In this document: positions 49,760 to 63,109 of the stretch, in pieces
Position numbering within the stretch: the first letter of the stretch is position 1
How the letters are laid out: each line of letters opens with the position of its first letter
From: Osedax fenrisi
Taxonomy: Eukaryota; Annelida; Polychaeta; Sabellida; Siboglinidae
DNA: 64,000 nt
Reading direction: 5' to 3'
Assembly (NCBI GenBank): GCA_964019155.1
Contig: OZ025239.1
Coordinates: forward strand, 97,975,062 to 98,039,061
Made by a program: the position numbers and the translations under genes
The notes under the pieces: model-generated
Databases searched by the model: none
Told to the model about the DNA's origin: nothing
What the model saw: the letters and a program-made list of their open reading frames with translations, nothing else

Positions 49760-50039
49760 TTCTGTCATAATAATCATAATAATAATTACTTATTGAATTA
49801 TGTATACTAATAGCGGATACAAATGGGCTCTAAAGAAGTCATAGACTTGTACATACTGTGCGGGGGCCAGGGCAATACAAAAAAAATAGTTACATTTTTT
49901 TTCTTATTTTGATTTCATTTGTATTAAATTCTCGATAAATACATTTGTACAGAGGACTAATAAGTACTACCTGGAGTCGACACTGGGACATTACGGTTGC
50001 AAGCGTTTGACTTCTCCACTGAACCATATACCCCAGGCT
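49760..50039 (-). mobile_element. tRNA-derived SINE-like repeat
   Basis: On the reverse strand a tRNA-like head (50038-49972) is followed by about 200 bases of body and an ATTATTATTATG-type tail at about 49790-49763. The 5' end abuts (TA)n at 50041. Retroposition is inferred from the head-plus-tail structure. Confidence 0.45.
49972..50038 (-). ncRNA. Degenerate tRNA-like head with pol III A and B boxes
   Basis: The reverse strand reads CCTGGGGTATA, TGGTTCAGTGG (fits A box TRGYNNARNGG), then GTGTCGACTCC (9 of 11 to B box GGTTCGANTCC). The two boxes start 43 bases apart, as in a true tRNA (about 44). CCTGG and CCAGG at the two ends can pair like an acceptor stem, but the T stem has mismatches, so it is not a working tRNA. 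Confidence 0.45.
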
Positions 50040-50040
50040 A

Positions 50041-50065
50041 ATATATATATATATATATATATATT
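50041..50065. repeat. (TA)n array
   Basis: About 12 TA units abutting the SINE head. Confidence 0.9.
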
Positions 50066-50352
50066 ATTAGCTAGATATAAACATATTTGTATAGCTTATT
50101 TGTATATAGTATTATGCGTATATGCACGTATACGTGTATATAATGTGCACTATATACACTATAGTGTGCATTCGGGTGTAAACATAACATTAAAGATGTA
50201 CACTTTGCCGGGTGTATCTACATCTTGTATTATAATTACAATTACAAATTATATTTAATAATTGCCATAATCCTAATGTTCTCGATATACTTGTCATTAA
50301 TATGTAATGCATACTTTACGTTATCAATAGTGTATTATATAACATTTTAAGC
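50066..50352. other. Spacer
   Basis: ATATGCACGTATACGTGTATATAATGTGCA-like inverted text near 50120-50150. No gene. Confidence 0.45.
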
Positions 50353-50473
50353 AGGCGACAGCATAGAAAAGATAATTATCTTCATCTGAAGCCTTTTAGA
50401 GGAAACAATAATATAATGAATTTAATAATTCACATGATATATATATATATATATACAACTTTCTTCTAATAAA

Positions 50474-50505
<32 letters not shown>

Positions 50506-50512
50506 CATGCTT
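50353..50512 (+). mobile_element. Short interspersed repeat with (TTA)n tail, copy 2
   Basis: Same family as 14811-14965. CAGGCGACAGCATAGAAAAG, then ATCTGAAGCCTTTTAGAGG, an internal (TA)n at about 50436-50452, then CAACTTTCTTCTAATAAAT and about ten TTA units. The longer tail than copy 1 suggests it is the younger copy. Confidence 0.65.
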
Positions 50513-51903
50513 AATTCTACCGTATGTCTTAAGAGAGTGTTTCTTTGTTTATATCATTACATCATATATTATTTATAATAGGTACATATTTCTATATTTA
50601 ATTATTTCACAAAACAGTAATAACTACATAACTATGTGGCTCATAATAAATTGTTGATGATTATAGATGTAGTCGTCTTCGCTATAGAGATATATATGTG
50701 CAGTAGTGACATTTGTACTTCTAAATAAATACTTTTCAGTATTATATTTAATTATATTTTAATAATTTCAATCTTTTATTCAAATACACATATTATGTGT
50801 ATTAATTTGTAAAATAAATACATTAATTTATAAAATGTATATCTATAGATAAATATTTTATTAAAATTAAGAATATATTTATAAATTTGGTTTGAATTTA
50901 TGTATATATGCATTTATTTTATATGTATAATATATGTATAATTTTAATATAATAATATTTAAATCATTAATTTAAAAACGAGCATTGATTTTTATTTTAT
51001 TTTATTTAATTAATTTAAAAACGAGCATTTTATATCAATTTCAAATGTGTATTTCTGGACCATGATTCAATACAAAAAATCATGCAAGTGTAAAATAATT
51101 TTTTTTTAAATAAGCATTAACATACGTCATATATTTATCTATAGATAAACTATATATAATTACATAATATTTAATATTTAATAGTTATTATCCAAGCCTC
51201 ATAACTAGAAATATATGTACATGTAAAATATTGTAATTGGAAATGAATCGATATATATATATATATATATGTATGGAAAATAGCTATTTTTTATTGTTTG
51301 AATATAATCATAACATCGATTATTTCAATAATTACGCAATACCAATATTTGTTTGATAGTAATAATTTATTTAAGACATATTTTAGTATTAAGTTTAATT
51401 TAAAAAATAATAAATAGTATTGAATAACATTTAGATATTAATCAACCAATTCAAATTACGCATTGTATACAATATTAAATATACTGTAATATATACATTA
51501 GTTGTGAAGCTTGTGTGTTTATGTTATGTTATTTATTTTAATTTCTACTTAATTTTTAATTTATGTTATATCGAAATCAATAAGTATTATACAATCTCGT
51601 TATACCTACATATACTATAATACACTTAAAAGAGTATACCTTATATAATTTTTCATATATAAACATACTTAATAATTAAATTATAATATTTTCTTTAATA
51701 ATAAATTCATTAATAAATAAATTCAATAGATTCGTAATAAGTATACTTAAGATATATGAAACATTGCAAATATAGTTAAAATATATATTTTTTATATTTT
51801 TTATATACATTATAAAGTTATAATGCAACTAGGTCATATACAAATTAATTAACATTATAATTTTATAAAATAAATTTAATGAATTTTAATATTAGTGAAA
51901 TCA

Positions 51904-51905
<2 letters not shown>
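50513..51905. other. AT-rich spacer
   Basis: TTAATTTAAAAACGAGCATT occurs twice (50967 and 51010). Otherwise nothing recognisable. Confidence 0.5.

Positions 51906-51954
<49 letters not shown>
51906..51954. repeat. (TA)n array
   Basis: About 24 TA units. Confidence 0.95.
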
Positions 51955-51961
<7 letters not shown>

Positions 51962-52019
51962 TTATGTAAGTTGTATTAGTACCAATACATTAATTGCCAT
52001 ATATTATTAATTTTTCGAT

Positions 52020-52480
52020 GTCACGCGGCGATTGTGTTGTCTTTGAAGGTTATTATCGATTATGCAATCAGCGTGGGTAATAGACGTTCGCGAAGACGTA
52101 CGCGCGGATGTCGGCAATAGACTTAGATGATGCTATAGCAGGATTAGTCGCCACCGCTTAGTTTAGATGTGAACAGGTTCTCAGCGCCACGGTGGTACTA
52201 GTGGTGGTACTAGTGGTGGTACTAGTGGTGGCAGTGGTGGTGGTGGTGGTAACATCAAACGATGTATCGCGCAACCAGCAACATGAATATTCATCCGCAC
52301 TAAACCAATAACGAAGATGCTGCGTGGATGGGCGTTTTAATATAACGCGGTTACATAATAGCGCTGTGGCCTATAGCAGCCATTACGTAATTAAACTACT
52401 AGCCTGACTATTTACTTTGTGTTTCTGTTACTGGCCGCAATCAATTTGATTTATAAATAGATAGTGTTTAGCATATTTAA
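52020..52480. other. GC-rich island with 12-bp tandem repeat
   Basis: CpG-rich (GTTCGCGAAGACGTACGCGC) with GGTGGTACTAGT repeated about 3.5 times at 52190-52227, then GGCAGTGGTGGTGG. TTACGTAATTAAAC lies near 52385. No frame over 60 codons. Candidate regulatory element. Confidence 0.5.
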
Positions 52481-52976
52481 CGCGCGTAAACATCTATACA
52501 CCCGATTGTATAAGTAGTTTATTAGGGGTAAAAATAGTAAATATATATATATCTTAGCCTTTTAGAAGTAACATTATATTGAATATTTGTATTTATATGT
52601 ATATCTATATCAGTATGAACAAAAAACGTCTACTAAATTATTACTATTTTTATTATTATGTATGTAAATATACATGTATACATATATGTATATATAAGCA
52701 TGTATTCATATGTAAATTGTTTATTTAATAATATATTTAATAAAACAAATAAATATCATTGTAATGTACCTACTTTTATACAACTTAAATACATTTATTG
52801 TGTATTGATGGTCAGTTTGACCAGTTAAATTTATTACTACTGGCGGTGGTGTCCGTTGCGTTCTATTTATAGAAATAACAATGCTAAATGATTGTCATAA
52901 ATATGAAGGCACTTAGTGGATGCAGCTCTACGCATTATAACTTGAGAATATTCACTTGCATGACTTCACATCCTCT

Positions 52977-53030
<54 letters not shown>

Positions 53031-53555
53031 TCATATATATGCATATATAAATATACATATATACACACGTTTACATAGTGTGTCACACACCTATATATTA
53101 AGTGTTAATATTTGTTGATGTATACAATTAGTTTTAAAACATATTGAACAATTAAAAAGTTGTCCTCATTAATAAACAAATGTATTGATATTGTTGTGTA
53201 TTTCTGCTTTCAATCTATATGTATTAGTACCTATATATCTTACTACAGTAACATATATATGGTTCATATTTTACATGGACAAAATATACTCCGCATATAT
53301 AAGTGAAAAGGATTTAATTCAAAAATATGTATTTCATTGGTAATTATACAAATTAATCTCATTTTATTATGCAATATAATATTACGTGATAGTGTATATA
53401 GAATGAACGATTTTGAACAAACAGTGCACTGTTTGTCTGCACAAAACATGTTTTGAGATTTATTTAATCTGATTATAAATAAAAAAATTATTATATAACA
53501 TTGATATCGTGTAATATGCTTAGCATGATTTTTACCCGCGAAGCAGGTCGCATAA
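52481..53555. other. AT-rich spacer
   Basis: (TA)n at 52980-53025 and a TATACACACGTTTACATAGTGTG region. No credible gene. Confidence 0.5.
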
Positions 53556-53870
53556 CAAGTATTCGATTATATAACTATCTGTACAACAACACACATACAC
53601 ACACGTAAACGAATGCAGAGATATATAGAGATGATACAACAATAGCTGCCATCTAATGAACAGCGCACGAATTGCATCAAGCTGTGTTCGCGATAGCACG
53701 TGATATCCGCCGCCATTGTAGGCCATTGTACAGCATCGTCACCGTTTAACAATAAAAGATATGATAATACCATTGTAAAGCGCTACCGACCACCGTAATT
53801 CCGTTATTATACTTCGGACAGTGGTCAATAGCCTAGTGGTGTACGAGTAACACACACACGTGTACTGTTG
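53556..53870. other. GC-richer island with the ACTTCGGACAGTGGTC word
   Basis: Contains AGCACGTGATATCCGCCGCC (about 53693) and ACTTCGGACAGTGGTC at 53811-53826. The two overlapping reverse frames (53532-53726, 53567-53773) have no domain and are left out. Confidence 0.4.
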
Positions 53871-53976
53871 CTTGTGATATATTGGCTTAAGTTTACTGCA
53901 GCGTTACTCGGTAGTATCATCTCCAGACATGGAGCCCTGACATATTCTATGTATACAAACATTCATACATTAATGA

Positions 53977-54008
<32 letters not shown>

Positions 54009-54354
54009 ATGAGTATGTGTGTGACAGTACATTTATGCATACGAATATGTAAACTTAATGATTTAGAATAATTATTTTATTACATAACACAACATTACAA
54101 ATTGTGACGAATATACTAATACAATTTAACGTAATAATGAAACCGTTAACAATATTATTAGAATACTTGTACAAAATGTTACATACTTATTTTGCTCTTT
54201 TGAATTATGTCTATATTAGTATGTACCTATTAATAAATAATGTATCTTAAAATGAATAAATGACTAATATTAAATAATATATTTATTAATATTCATATTA
54301 TCATGTAGAATATAACATGTATTATCAACATAGAAATAATAGTATTCTATAGCA

Positions 54355-54400
<46 letters not shown>

Positions 54401-56014
54401 TAGTGTACTTATAATATTTATTTAGAATTATGTATTACAACATGGACTGGTAATCACAGTTCCATAGCTACATTTGCATGCGTCTACACATAGTCACACT
54501 GATATTACAGGCTATTGGGAGAAAAGAACACACATACACACATATAACACAATAAAAGAGCTAATCTCGAGTAAACGTCATTGTCCGTTATTTTCTATTG
54601 TATTTATTGCTACCTATCGAATTTACGTATGCGTTAATCGAAACGTAATCGAATATAATGTAATCCTGTTTATATTTATATATTTATACTCGATTCCATC
54701 AAATGTATACATTTATAATACATTTATCTTATACACATTATATATATATATATAAAGATATTTATACGTTTTTTTGAAAATATATAAATAAGAAAATAAA
54801 TTAAACTTTGATATGTATCTCTCTAAACCGAGATGTCCTATCGATAACAATAACGTAGATAACACAATACAATACAATAGATAACCGTGCACAGTGTTAA
54901 GACCCTCGGGCATACGCAATGGCTATGAAACAGTTACGTTAAAAAAGTGAAACAAAATGGAGGCACTATACGTGCTGATGGATACTGCTGATGTATAGGT
55001 GGAAGATAGGTTGTATATAGATGTAGGTATAGGGAACTCGTGTCATTATATTATATGTATATGCACTACGTATAACTATTATACTATTTGGAACATTTAA
55101 TAACATAGATACCAAGGATCAGATTATAGATAATTTCGCACTGATAAGAATATGAACATTATTATTATCATGTTTTACATCCGAAGCCCTGAGAGCAAAA
55201 TGTATTTTTTCAATAGCTTTCCTTCGCATATGCCATTTCATATTTAAATGTAAAACCAGTCATACAATTATCAAACTATAGAATTGCTTATACTTATTCA
55301 AATTGTAAACATGTTAAGATTCACATTATTTACTTTATTACATATTATTTTTGAGTTTAGATTTTCAAAAAAAAAATTACAATCAAAATATATTTATGTT
55401 ATTTAATAAATATATATTGTACTATTTCACTATGTACTATGTTATCTTGTTATCTTGTTAACATGTCAATTAATATATACCACTATACGATTATGGGCGT
55501 AACTATAAAATAGGGCGTGTACTAGTAAAGTGTATTATAGTATACTAACAAGATTGTTTAATGTTGTGTATGATAATTTGAAAAAATATTTTGTTTGTAA
55601 GATTTATAAATTGATAAAATAATATTTTTAATATTTTAATATGAAAATTATAATTATTATAATATATGAATTACATAATATAATTGAATTAACATTGTAT
55701 AATTGGAAAACATGAATTTATGTTTTAGCTTCGGAGGCACGGGTACTAATTTATATGCAATTTTAATAATCCTATAATAATCCTATAATCCTATATTATA
55801 AACTAAATAAATTTTAACTTGATATGTTTTGTTAATTTAAATAATCTGGTATATGAAACAATCTAACATATAGAGATTTTTTAACAAATGCTTTATTCAG
55901 TTTATTTTGATTTAATTTTATATTATTTGAAAAAAATCCAATCTCATAATATTATAATATTACATATACGTATATGTTACTGATAATATGATAATATAAT
56001 ATTTATGATATAAT

Positions 56015-56055
<41 letters not shown>

Positions 56056-56079
56056 CATATATATATACTCTACTATTAT
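53871..56079. other. AT-rich spacer
   Basis: (TA)n at 53979-53996, 54356-54396 and 56022-56052. CCGAAGCCCTGAGAGCAAAA near 55176 may be a relic of the GAAGCC repeat family. Frames at 54474-54755 and 54713-54919 are not credible. No gene. Confidence 0.5.
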
Positions 56080-56360
56080 GTAATATCGGTTACGCGCATG
56101 TGTGTGTTTACGTGATCGGAACTAGAGTTGCGCATGACTGTAATCCCGGATACAGGCAAAGTGTGCGAGTGTGCGCGAGTTGGTGCGTGCGTGCGTGCGT
56201 GCGTGCGTGCGTGTATGTGTGTACGGGTAGTAATAATAAGGTATTACGTAATCAGGGATGAGGGGTTAACACTACGGGGGTCTTGACAAGCATGCTTACC
56301 GAGTGGCGTGTCTGTATCAGTTTCTGTTATCACTGGCGGTTATTAATTATTAAACATAAC
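56080..56360. other. GC-richer island with (GTGC)n
   Basis: GTGC repeated about seven times at 56183-56212, TTACGTAATCAGG at about 56245, and CATGTGTGTGTTTACGTGATCGG upstream. No coding frame. Confidence 0.45.
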
Positions 56361-56382
56361 GCGTTGTTCACCGATGTAGCTA

Positions 56383-56402
56383 CTATATATATATATATAT
56401 AT

Positions 56403-56480
<78 letters not shown>
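56383..56480. repeat. Compound (TA)/(CA)/(TA) array
   Basis: (TA)10, (CA)4 and (TA)~35 in sequence, about 98 bp. Confidence 0.95.
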
Positions 56481-56485
<5 letters not shown>

Positions 56486-56574
56486 TATACATTATGTAAC
56501 TTTTAAATTACGTAAGGTATGTTAATCGATAGTGATGATATATAGATCATGTATACATAATACATACTATTAAA

Positions 56575-56598
56575 AATGTAACCATATATGGTTACATT
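56575..56598. repeat. 24-bp perfect palindrome
   Basis: AATGTAACCATA followed by its exact complement, not a simple TA repeat. Confidence 0.9.
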
Positions 56599-57839
56599 AT
56601 ATAATATTTTGATGAAGGGGGAATCTTATCTACTACTAAATGTGAAGTATTAAAACATGTATACATTTAAATTATTAATTTATAAAGTGTATGAAATTTA
56701 TAAATTACATTATGTGATTCCTATTTGGTTACTTTTTTAATTTTTATCATATAAATTATAGATATGCAATATTTATCAAATTTATATATATATATATATA
56801 TATATATAATTTAAAATATAGCGCAATGCTAGATATTATTGTAGTGAGCGCGCTGTTATCAATGTAGCCATGATATACAATGCATGACGTATTATATGAT
56901 GTGTTTACTTGTGTTTAAAGGTGACCTTTACAGGTGACAGTTTTCTTATTGTTGTTCTGTTATAACTAAATTAGTTATATAAACATGTAAACCAAGAAAT
57001 ATATATATATATATATATATATATGAGTGTGTATATGTATACATATTTAGTAATAAAATTAATTAAGAGCGTATATATATCTGATATATTGCATAACATC
57101 ACACATGTGAATCATGATATAATCATGTATTATAATTAACATATTACCTCAAACGATACTCCGAGGCCCCCTATCCGAGGCTATCTAATCATCAACCTGA
57201 TATACTATTGACTGTATTACCAACTTTGTTAAAACGAAATTTATATAAATATTTTCATTCTATATAATGGCATTGATGTTATATATATAACGTATACTTT
57301 AATATATATTTATATATATATATATATCGTTCTTTATGTTATTATATTAATTGATTATTATTTTATTAGCATCTATAGATGCTGTATATATATGACTTCG
57401 ATAAATTTGTTAAGTTTTTCTCAATCAATAATTATAGTTAACTATTTATAATAATAATAATAATAGTAAAACAAATTACATACCATACATATGCAATGTG
57501 TTAAATATTAATATTATACCCAATTTAGTATATTTTATAATTTTACTTTGATGACAAATTAAAATAAAAAATTAATATTAATATCGAATAGTGTATTTAT
57601 ATGTGTATATATAATGAAGGCTTATATATATTATTATATTAACTATGTATTGTTTAAATATTCAATAATAATAACATATATATATACACACATATGTGGG
57701 TGGGTACGTGCTCGTATGCATATGTGTGTACGCACTTACATAAATATATACGTTCACTGATTACACGTGTTTACGTTTATTAAATAATCAGTTATTTATT
57801 TGCGTAGCGATAGCGAGTACCATTACTAACTATTTATGT
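56599..57839. other. AT-rich spacer
   Basis: (TA)n at 56784-56808, 57001-57024 and 57310-57326. No gene recognised. Confidence 0.5.
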
Positions 57840-58140
57840 TAACTATTTAATCTGGTCTGGCGATAATTAATGATATTTACGAGCGGCGAGGCGACGACGT
57901 AAACAAAGCTAACGATTTCCGGTTCGTCGGCAACAAAAAGGACGCGAACTTCGTATAAGGGTATCCGCTATAGCCGTTGTTGTTTACCGTTCAGATTACA
58001 TAATCGGTGTGTGTCTTAATCGTGAATCTTTGCTTAGTTAAAACAAGTTATCGCGTTCACGAGGTAATTACGTCATCCGAAATTACGTCACAGTCATCCA
58101 AAAGGATGTATCATTTGTATCACGTTATTCAGCCTATATT
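57840..58140. other. GC-rich island with CRE-like sites
   Basis: GAGCGGCGAGGCGACGACGT, TTTCCGGTTCG, then TAATTACGTCATCC and AAATTACGTCACAG (58064-58095), two tandem CRE/ATF-like sites 15 bases apart. It lies about 1 kb upstream of the forkhead ATG, so an upstream promoter or enhancer of that gene is likely. Confidence 0.5.
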
Positions 58141-58311
58141 GCTTGCATCTTGATATTCATATCTCTAAGGGAATGTATAGTATATATATACTATATATAT
58201 ACTATAATATACCATAATAATCACTATGATGATGATCATGCATTCTATATCATATATGTATAGTGATTTAAGAATTAATATATATATATAAATATATATT
58301 TATATATATAT

Positions 58312-58368
<57 letters not shown>

Positions 58369-58799
58369 TTATTAAGTCGCTATACATATAATGATATCAT
58401 CATCATTATGATTATTGTATACTTGTAATTATTATTGTATATATATATGTGTGTATACACATGTCTCGCATATGATACATAATGCTCGATTATATATATA
58501 TATACAATTGTATACAATTCCTAATATTACACATATATGTGTTATTTTAACATTATAAGCACATGATGTATTAGGATTGAACATGATTAAATATAAACTG
58601 TAACTATATACATGACTGTTAATTTATATTTTAATTACGTCATTAGCCGCTATAACATTTGTGAATCTTTATCATATATTAATATATATATATATAAACA
58701 TATATATGTTTATATATTATTTACTATCTATAAACATATATTTATAAATATAATTATTTTATAGATAATAATATCTTATGAAAGTATGGAAAAAATGAC
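58141..58799. repeat. TA-rich block with (TA)n and long palindromes
   Basis: (TA)n with AAATA interruptions at 58280-58365. A 28-bp perfect palindrome at 58690-58717 is centred on ACATATATATGT. No gene. Confidence 0.75.
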
Positions 58800-59026
58800 T
58801 ATACTCTGCGCGCGGTAAGCACATACGTATAGATAATGATATAACTTTTTAGCGACTAGTAAAATCACTTGTGCTGATCGGAAAGCGGAATCCCGTCCTC
58901 GAGCGCGCGTTAACCACGCCCACCGCCGTCACGTGGTATATGCACGTCGACCAATAACATGATAGCCGTCGGTTTAGCGTTAACGCCATTCATTCGGTAG
59001 TGGTCAGTGTATCCGATAACATCGTC
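58800..59026 (+). promoter_or_regulatory. Putative proximal promoter and 5' UTR of the forkhead gene
   Basis: CpG-rich sequence (CTCTGCGCGCGGTAAGC, CGTCCTCGAGCGCGCG) directly upstream of the ATG, with the CACGCCCA / CACGTG / CCAAT module at 58914-58968. The GTGGTCAGTGTA word at 59000-59011 is shared with the 48-kb island. No clear TATA box at a standard distance. The start site is unknown. Confidence 0.5.
58914..58968 (+). promoter_or_regulatory. Composite CACGCCCA / CACGTG / CCAAT module, copy 2
   Basis: CCACGCCCACCG, then TCACGTGGTA, then GACCAATAACATG and AGCCG, 60-110 bases ahead of the forkhead ATG. Matches 28398-28447 in word order and strand. An NF-Y-type CCAAT box at this distance from a start is common in promoters. 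Confidence 0.55.
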
Positions 59027-59509
59027 ATGCGAGCCGCAGAACCACGTAACGATACCGTATTCCCGGCTAGATTTCAGCTTCCTTCGCCACCACCTCCACC
59101 ACCACCCCCTCCTCCTCCCCAACACCATCTGCATCCTCCACCATCCGTAGTGGTGGCTCCACTGTATAGACCGTACGAACGCACGCTACCTACAAAGTTC
59201 CCGGTTGCTTTTCCGGTCTACGAATGTCCACCCGACGTGGAGGAATCACCGGAAATGGCTGCCGAACTAGTGCCCGAAGTGGGGGCGACCTCTATGAAAA
59301 GTGTTGGCGGCGTCGGCTCCAACGTTAAACCGCCGTATTCTTACATCGCCCTGATCACCATGTCGATACTGCAGAGTTCTCAGAAACGTTTGACCTTGAG
59401 CGGAATATGCGATTTCATCATGCATCGGTTCCCGTACTACAGGGATAAGTTTCCGGCGTGGCAGAATTCCATACGTCATAATTTATCGTTGAACGACTGC
59501 TTCATGAAG
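59027..59509 (+). CDS. Forkhead transcription factor, FoxD-like, first coding exon (partial)
   Basis: A nuclear DNA-binding transcription factor. The first ATG in frame is 59027 (MRAAEPRND). The frame is open upstream to 58958 but has no earlier ATG. The 161 residues of this exon are: an N-terminal region with an 11-proline run (residues 21-31) followed by a QHHLHPPP segment, an acidic patch (YECPPDVEESPEM), and the forkhead domain from K101. It reads KPPYSYIALITM, then KRLTLSGICDFI, RFPYYRDKFPAWQNSIRH and NLSLNDCFMK. The recognition helix (FPAWQNSIRHNLSL, with N147, R150 and H151) is intact. The LSGIC.FI / YYR.KFPAWQNS signature is that of FoxD, not FoxA, B, E, G or Q2. The domain stops at residue 61 of about 100, at AAG|GTTATT, where a phase-0 intron is likely. 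The wing (expected PGKGNYW) was not found downstream in the window. FoxD factors act in nervous system and mesoderm patterning in other animals. Confidence 0.9.
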
Positions 59510-59535
59510 GTTATTATAATATTACGTAATATATG

Positions 59536-59539
<4 letters not shown>

Positions 59540-59586
<47 letters not shown>
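59540..59586. repeat. (TA)n array just after the splice donor
   Basis: About 23 TA units starting about 30 bases into the putative intron. Confidence 0.95.
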
Positions 59587-59590
<4 letters not shown>

Positions 59591-60319
59591 CAATGGGTAT
59601 ATATATATGCTGGAGAGTGTATATGAAAAATACATATAAATTATATATATGGCTACTTGTTGATTGTAATATATTTAAGTTAACTCATATATCCGGAATT
59701 AGTACTTATACAAAAATATATAGCTTTAAAATATTAAGTGATATATATATATATATGTTTGCTATATATATATGTTTGCTATATAGTATACTATATATAA
59801 TAATATTATTAATAAGCCTATTTTGCTTGTATATATATTATCATGAAATGTATGCAAATATATATGTAAATGCATAAATGTATACATTAAAGTATAGAAT
59901 ATACTTAATTGGTATATATTAATTATACTGTATTATTATATTGCATACATATATACACATATAATTACATACTTCAAAGTCACTACTTATGCATACTGTA
60001 TACGTTTAGCATATACATACGCAAGTAGACATATGTGTTAGTATATACACGCATTGCAATAGATACACATATCATTAGGTGTTGCTAATTAAAGGATGAA
60101 TGACAGGTATGCACGGTGTGGGAATTTATATATATATTACTGCATATTACATAATACAGTTTACTCAAATATATGGTAGGTAAACCAATATATTGTATAT
60201 GGCTAATGTACCTAATGTGGGCTAAAATAAGGAACATGTGTATAAACGTATAAATGTGTGTATTTATTTATATAAATATGTACCCATGCGTATTAATTTA
60301 AATATATATATATATATAA

Positions 60320-60361
<42 letters not shown>

Positions 60362-60480
60362 AATATATAATCGAATTTTAAAACAATAATATATTACACA
60401 TATTATAGTGTATTAAATACAATAATATATATTTTATTATAATAAGTGTTTACATAAATATATATTACATGTGACATATG

Positions 60481-60540
60481 CAATATATGCATATATTGTA
60501 GTATTACCAGGGATCCCTGGTATTACCATATATATGGTAA
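60481..60540. repeat. Three perfect 18-bp palindromes in 60 bp
   Basis: 60481-60498 (CAATATATG + complement), 60505-60522 (TACCAGGGA + complement) and 60523-60540 (TTACCATAT + complement). The second and third abut. Confidence 0.9.
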
Positions 60541-62280
60541 AAAACCATAACTGTTATTATCAAAATGCAATAATGTATAGATGAATTGTTATATGGATTT
60601 TACCAAGTATATATTTTTGTACAACTGTAAAGGTCGTCTACAATTTATGTATACAATACATATATTGGTTATAATAATTTAATATTCAATTAAGTCAATA
60701 TATATATATATATATATGGTTATAAGTTCGGAATATATCTAGTTGTGGGTTTTCTACAATTCAGTTAGTTATGGGTTATTCACTTTAAGGGGGGAGGCGC
60801 GCGACGCAATTCATCTAGCCAATGCTAATTTAACTCTATCTAAAACGCTAAGGATAAATAACTAATGGAGATAATTACATAATTTTTTTTTGTATTCAAC
60901 ACATACTTTCCTCCATAATAAAGGATCTGTTTTTTTATAAATGTATTTAATTTAAAATATTGTAAAAAAATAGTCTCAATTAATTAAATATTTATTTTTA
61001 ATTTTTGTCATTAAAATGCTAGTTTATCATCATTTATTTAATTATTATAAAATATAATAATAAATCCACCAGGATTCTTATAGATGTAAATGTTTTATAT
61101 TTATAGTAAACATTTCAGATAAAAATATTAAAAATTAAAAAAGTAGTAGGCATACATGAGGTTACTAAGTGAAAAAGTAGAAACTTAAGAAAATGACATT
61201 CAAAGTTTTGTTAATTAAACAAATAATCACAAAATATTATAAAAAATATATATATATATATATATATTACGTTTATATATATATATATATAAATGACAAG
61301 TAAAATATAATGGTATATAAACAACACTGAAACAATAATAACTAGTACTAATATAGAGTAGTACTCAAATATATATTATAAGTAGATATACAAATAAATA
61401 TATTTATAGAAGTTATAAACTTGAAAAATATAAATGTATATGTATAGTAATAGTTTAATAATAGTTATAAAGTATTATACAAAATAAATAATGAATAATA
61501 TAAAATAAATACAAGAATATAACGTATTGACTAGACAGAGCTAATTATAGAAAGAACATTTCTACATTTTCTATTTGGAATGGTCTCTTTTCAACCAATG
61601 ATATCTTGTTATACATATAAGGGATTTGTTTATTAATAATATGGAATATATCTATAATATATGCTTGATGTAAAAATATAAATTTGTTTAGTAAAATATT
61701 TTCATACGATATCGAAATATACAATTAAATGTGACAAGTATTTACAAAAAATCCTGTTAATTTTAAATAATTATTATAACGATTACGCTTATAAATCACA
61801 TTATATTGATATAAATACTCAAAAATAATTAATGAAAATTTACAAATTTATAAATAAGATATTAAACATGGATAATATATAATACATTTTTTTTGTTAAA
61901 ATAAAAATATTAATCATATTTTAACTCGCGCCTCCACCCTTAATTCACGTTATTAAATGCTAACAAAAATATATATACATATATATATAATATAATATAT
62001 GTTATAATTTATATATACATAAATGATAGAAAACTCATATAAGTGTTAGCTTTAAATGATTAGTCATGAAAAAAATTATGTATATAGTATGTACATATTA
62101 TTTATATGTATATATATAAATATATATACCAGGGAATATATACTATATTTATGAGAGTAACATTAATCTTCATAAATATAAAATATATTTTTAAATAATG
62201 AACAAATATTAAAATAAATAATATAGTAAATAAACATAGGAACATAGTATGAATTATACTCTAGAGTATATAATATATAC

Positions 62281-62311
<31 letters not shown>

Positions 62312-63075
62312 TATAATTATAATTCTACAATAAATTGTAATACTATTATCAGTGGGTGGTGATATATTTCAATAATAAATAACAAATTATATTTATTTTT
62401 GAATAAGAATATAATTTAAAAAGAAATGTAAAATAGTATATTTTTATAAAATAAATATATAAATAAGTGAAAAAAGTAATGCTACTGGACATATATTATT
62501 AATAAATTTATCAAAATTACAAATAATATTTTAGTAAACATTACATACTTTAGCATTATATATATATATATACACATTTGATTATATAATATATTAAATA
62601 CTGTTAAAAAGTTCATTTGACTATATTTCGGATTTAGATTATTTTATAGCCCTACTTAGATTCATATACATATCCTATATTATATTCCTTTTTGATAAAT
62701 ATTTATTGGAGAAATATTACATTTTTCTAAATATTATTATATATAATTATATATATAGTTATTATTTAATATATTATATAATCTAATTTGTGTAATAAAT
62801 TATACAAATATATATTTATATTGAATATTAAAATATAATTTCTGTATATTAATTTTAAAACCAGAATTAGTTTAAAATAGCTATCATGATATATATAAAG
62901 TACATTTGTATATTTTATTAGGTATTATATTATAATGAAATTTAATATAATATATACAATAATAATATTATAAAATACTGAGTAAATACAGAGTGTTTAT
63001 TATCCTTAACACCATTTTATGAACACGTATTGTATTATGTTTAATTACTTCAATAATAAACAAATATATACTCAT

Positions 63076-63109
<34 letters not shown>

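Noticed and set aside
59000..59026. Earlier GTG start for the forkhead protein
   Set aside because: A GTG start is not expected for a nuclear gene of an animal; the first ATG is 59027.
59593..59877. 94-codon frame after the forkhead exon
   Set aside because: Y/I-rich low complexity in the putative intron.
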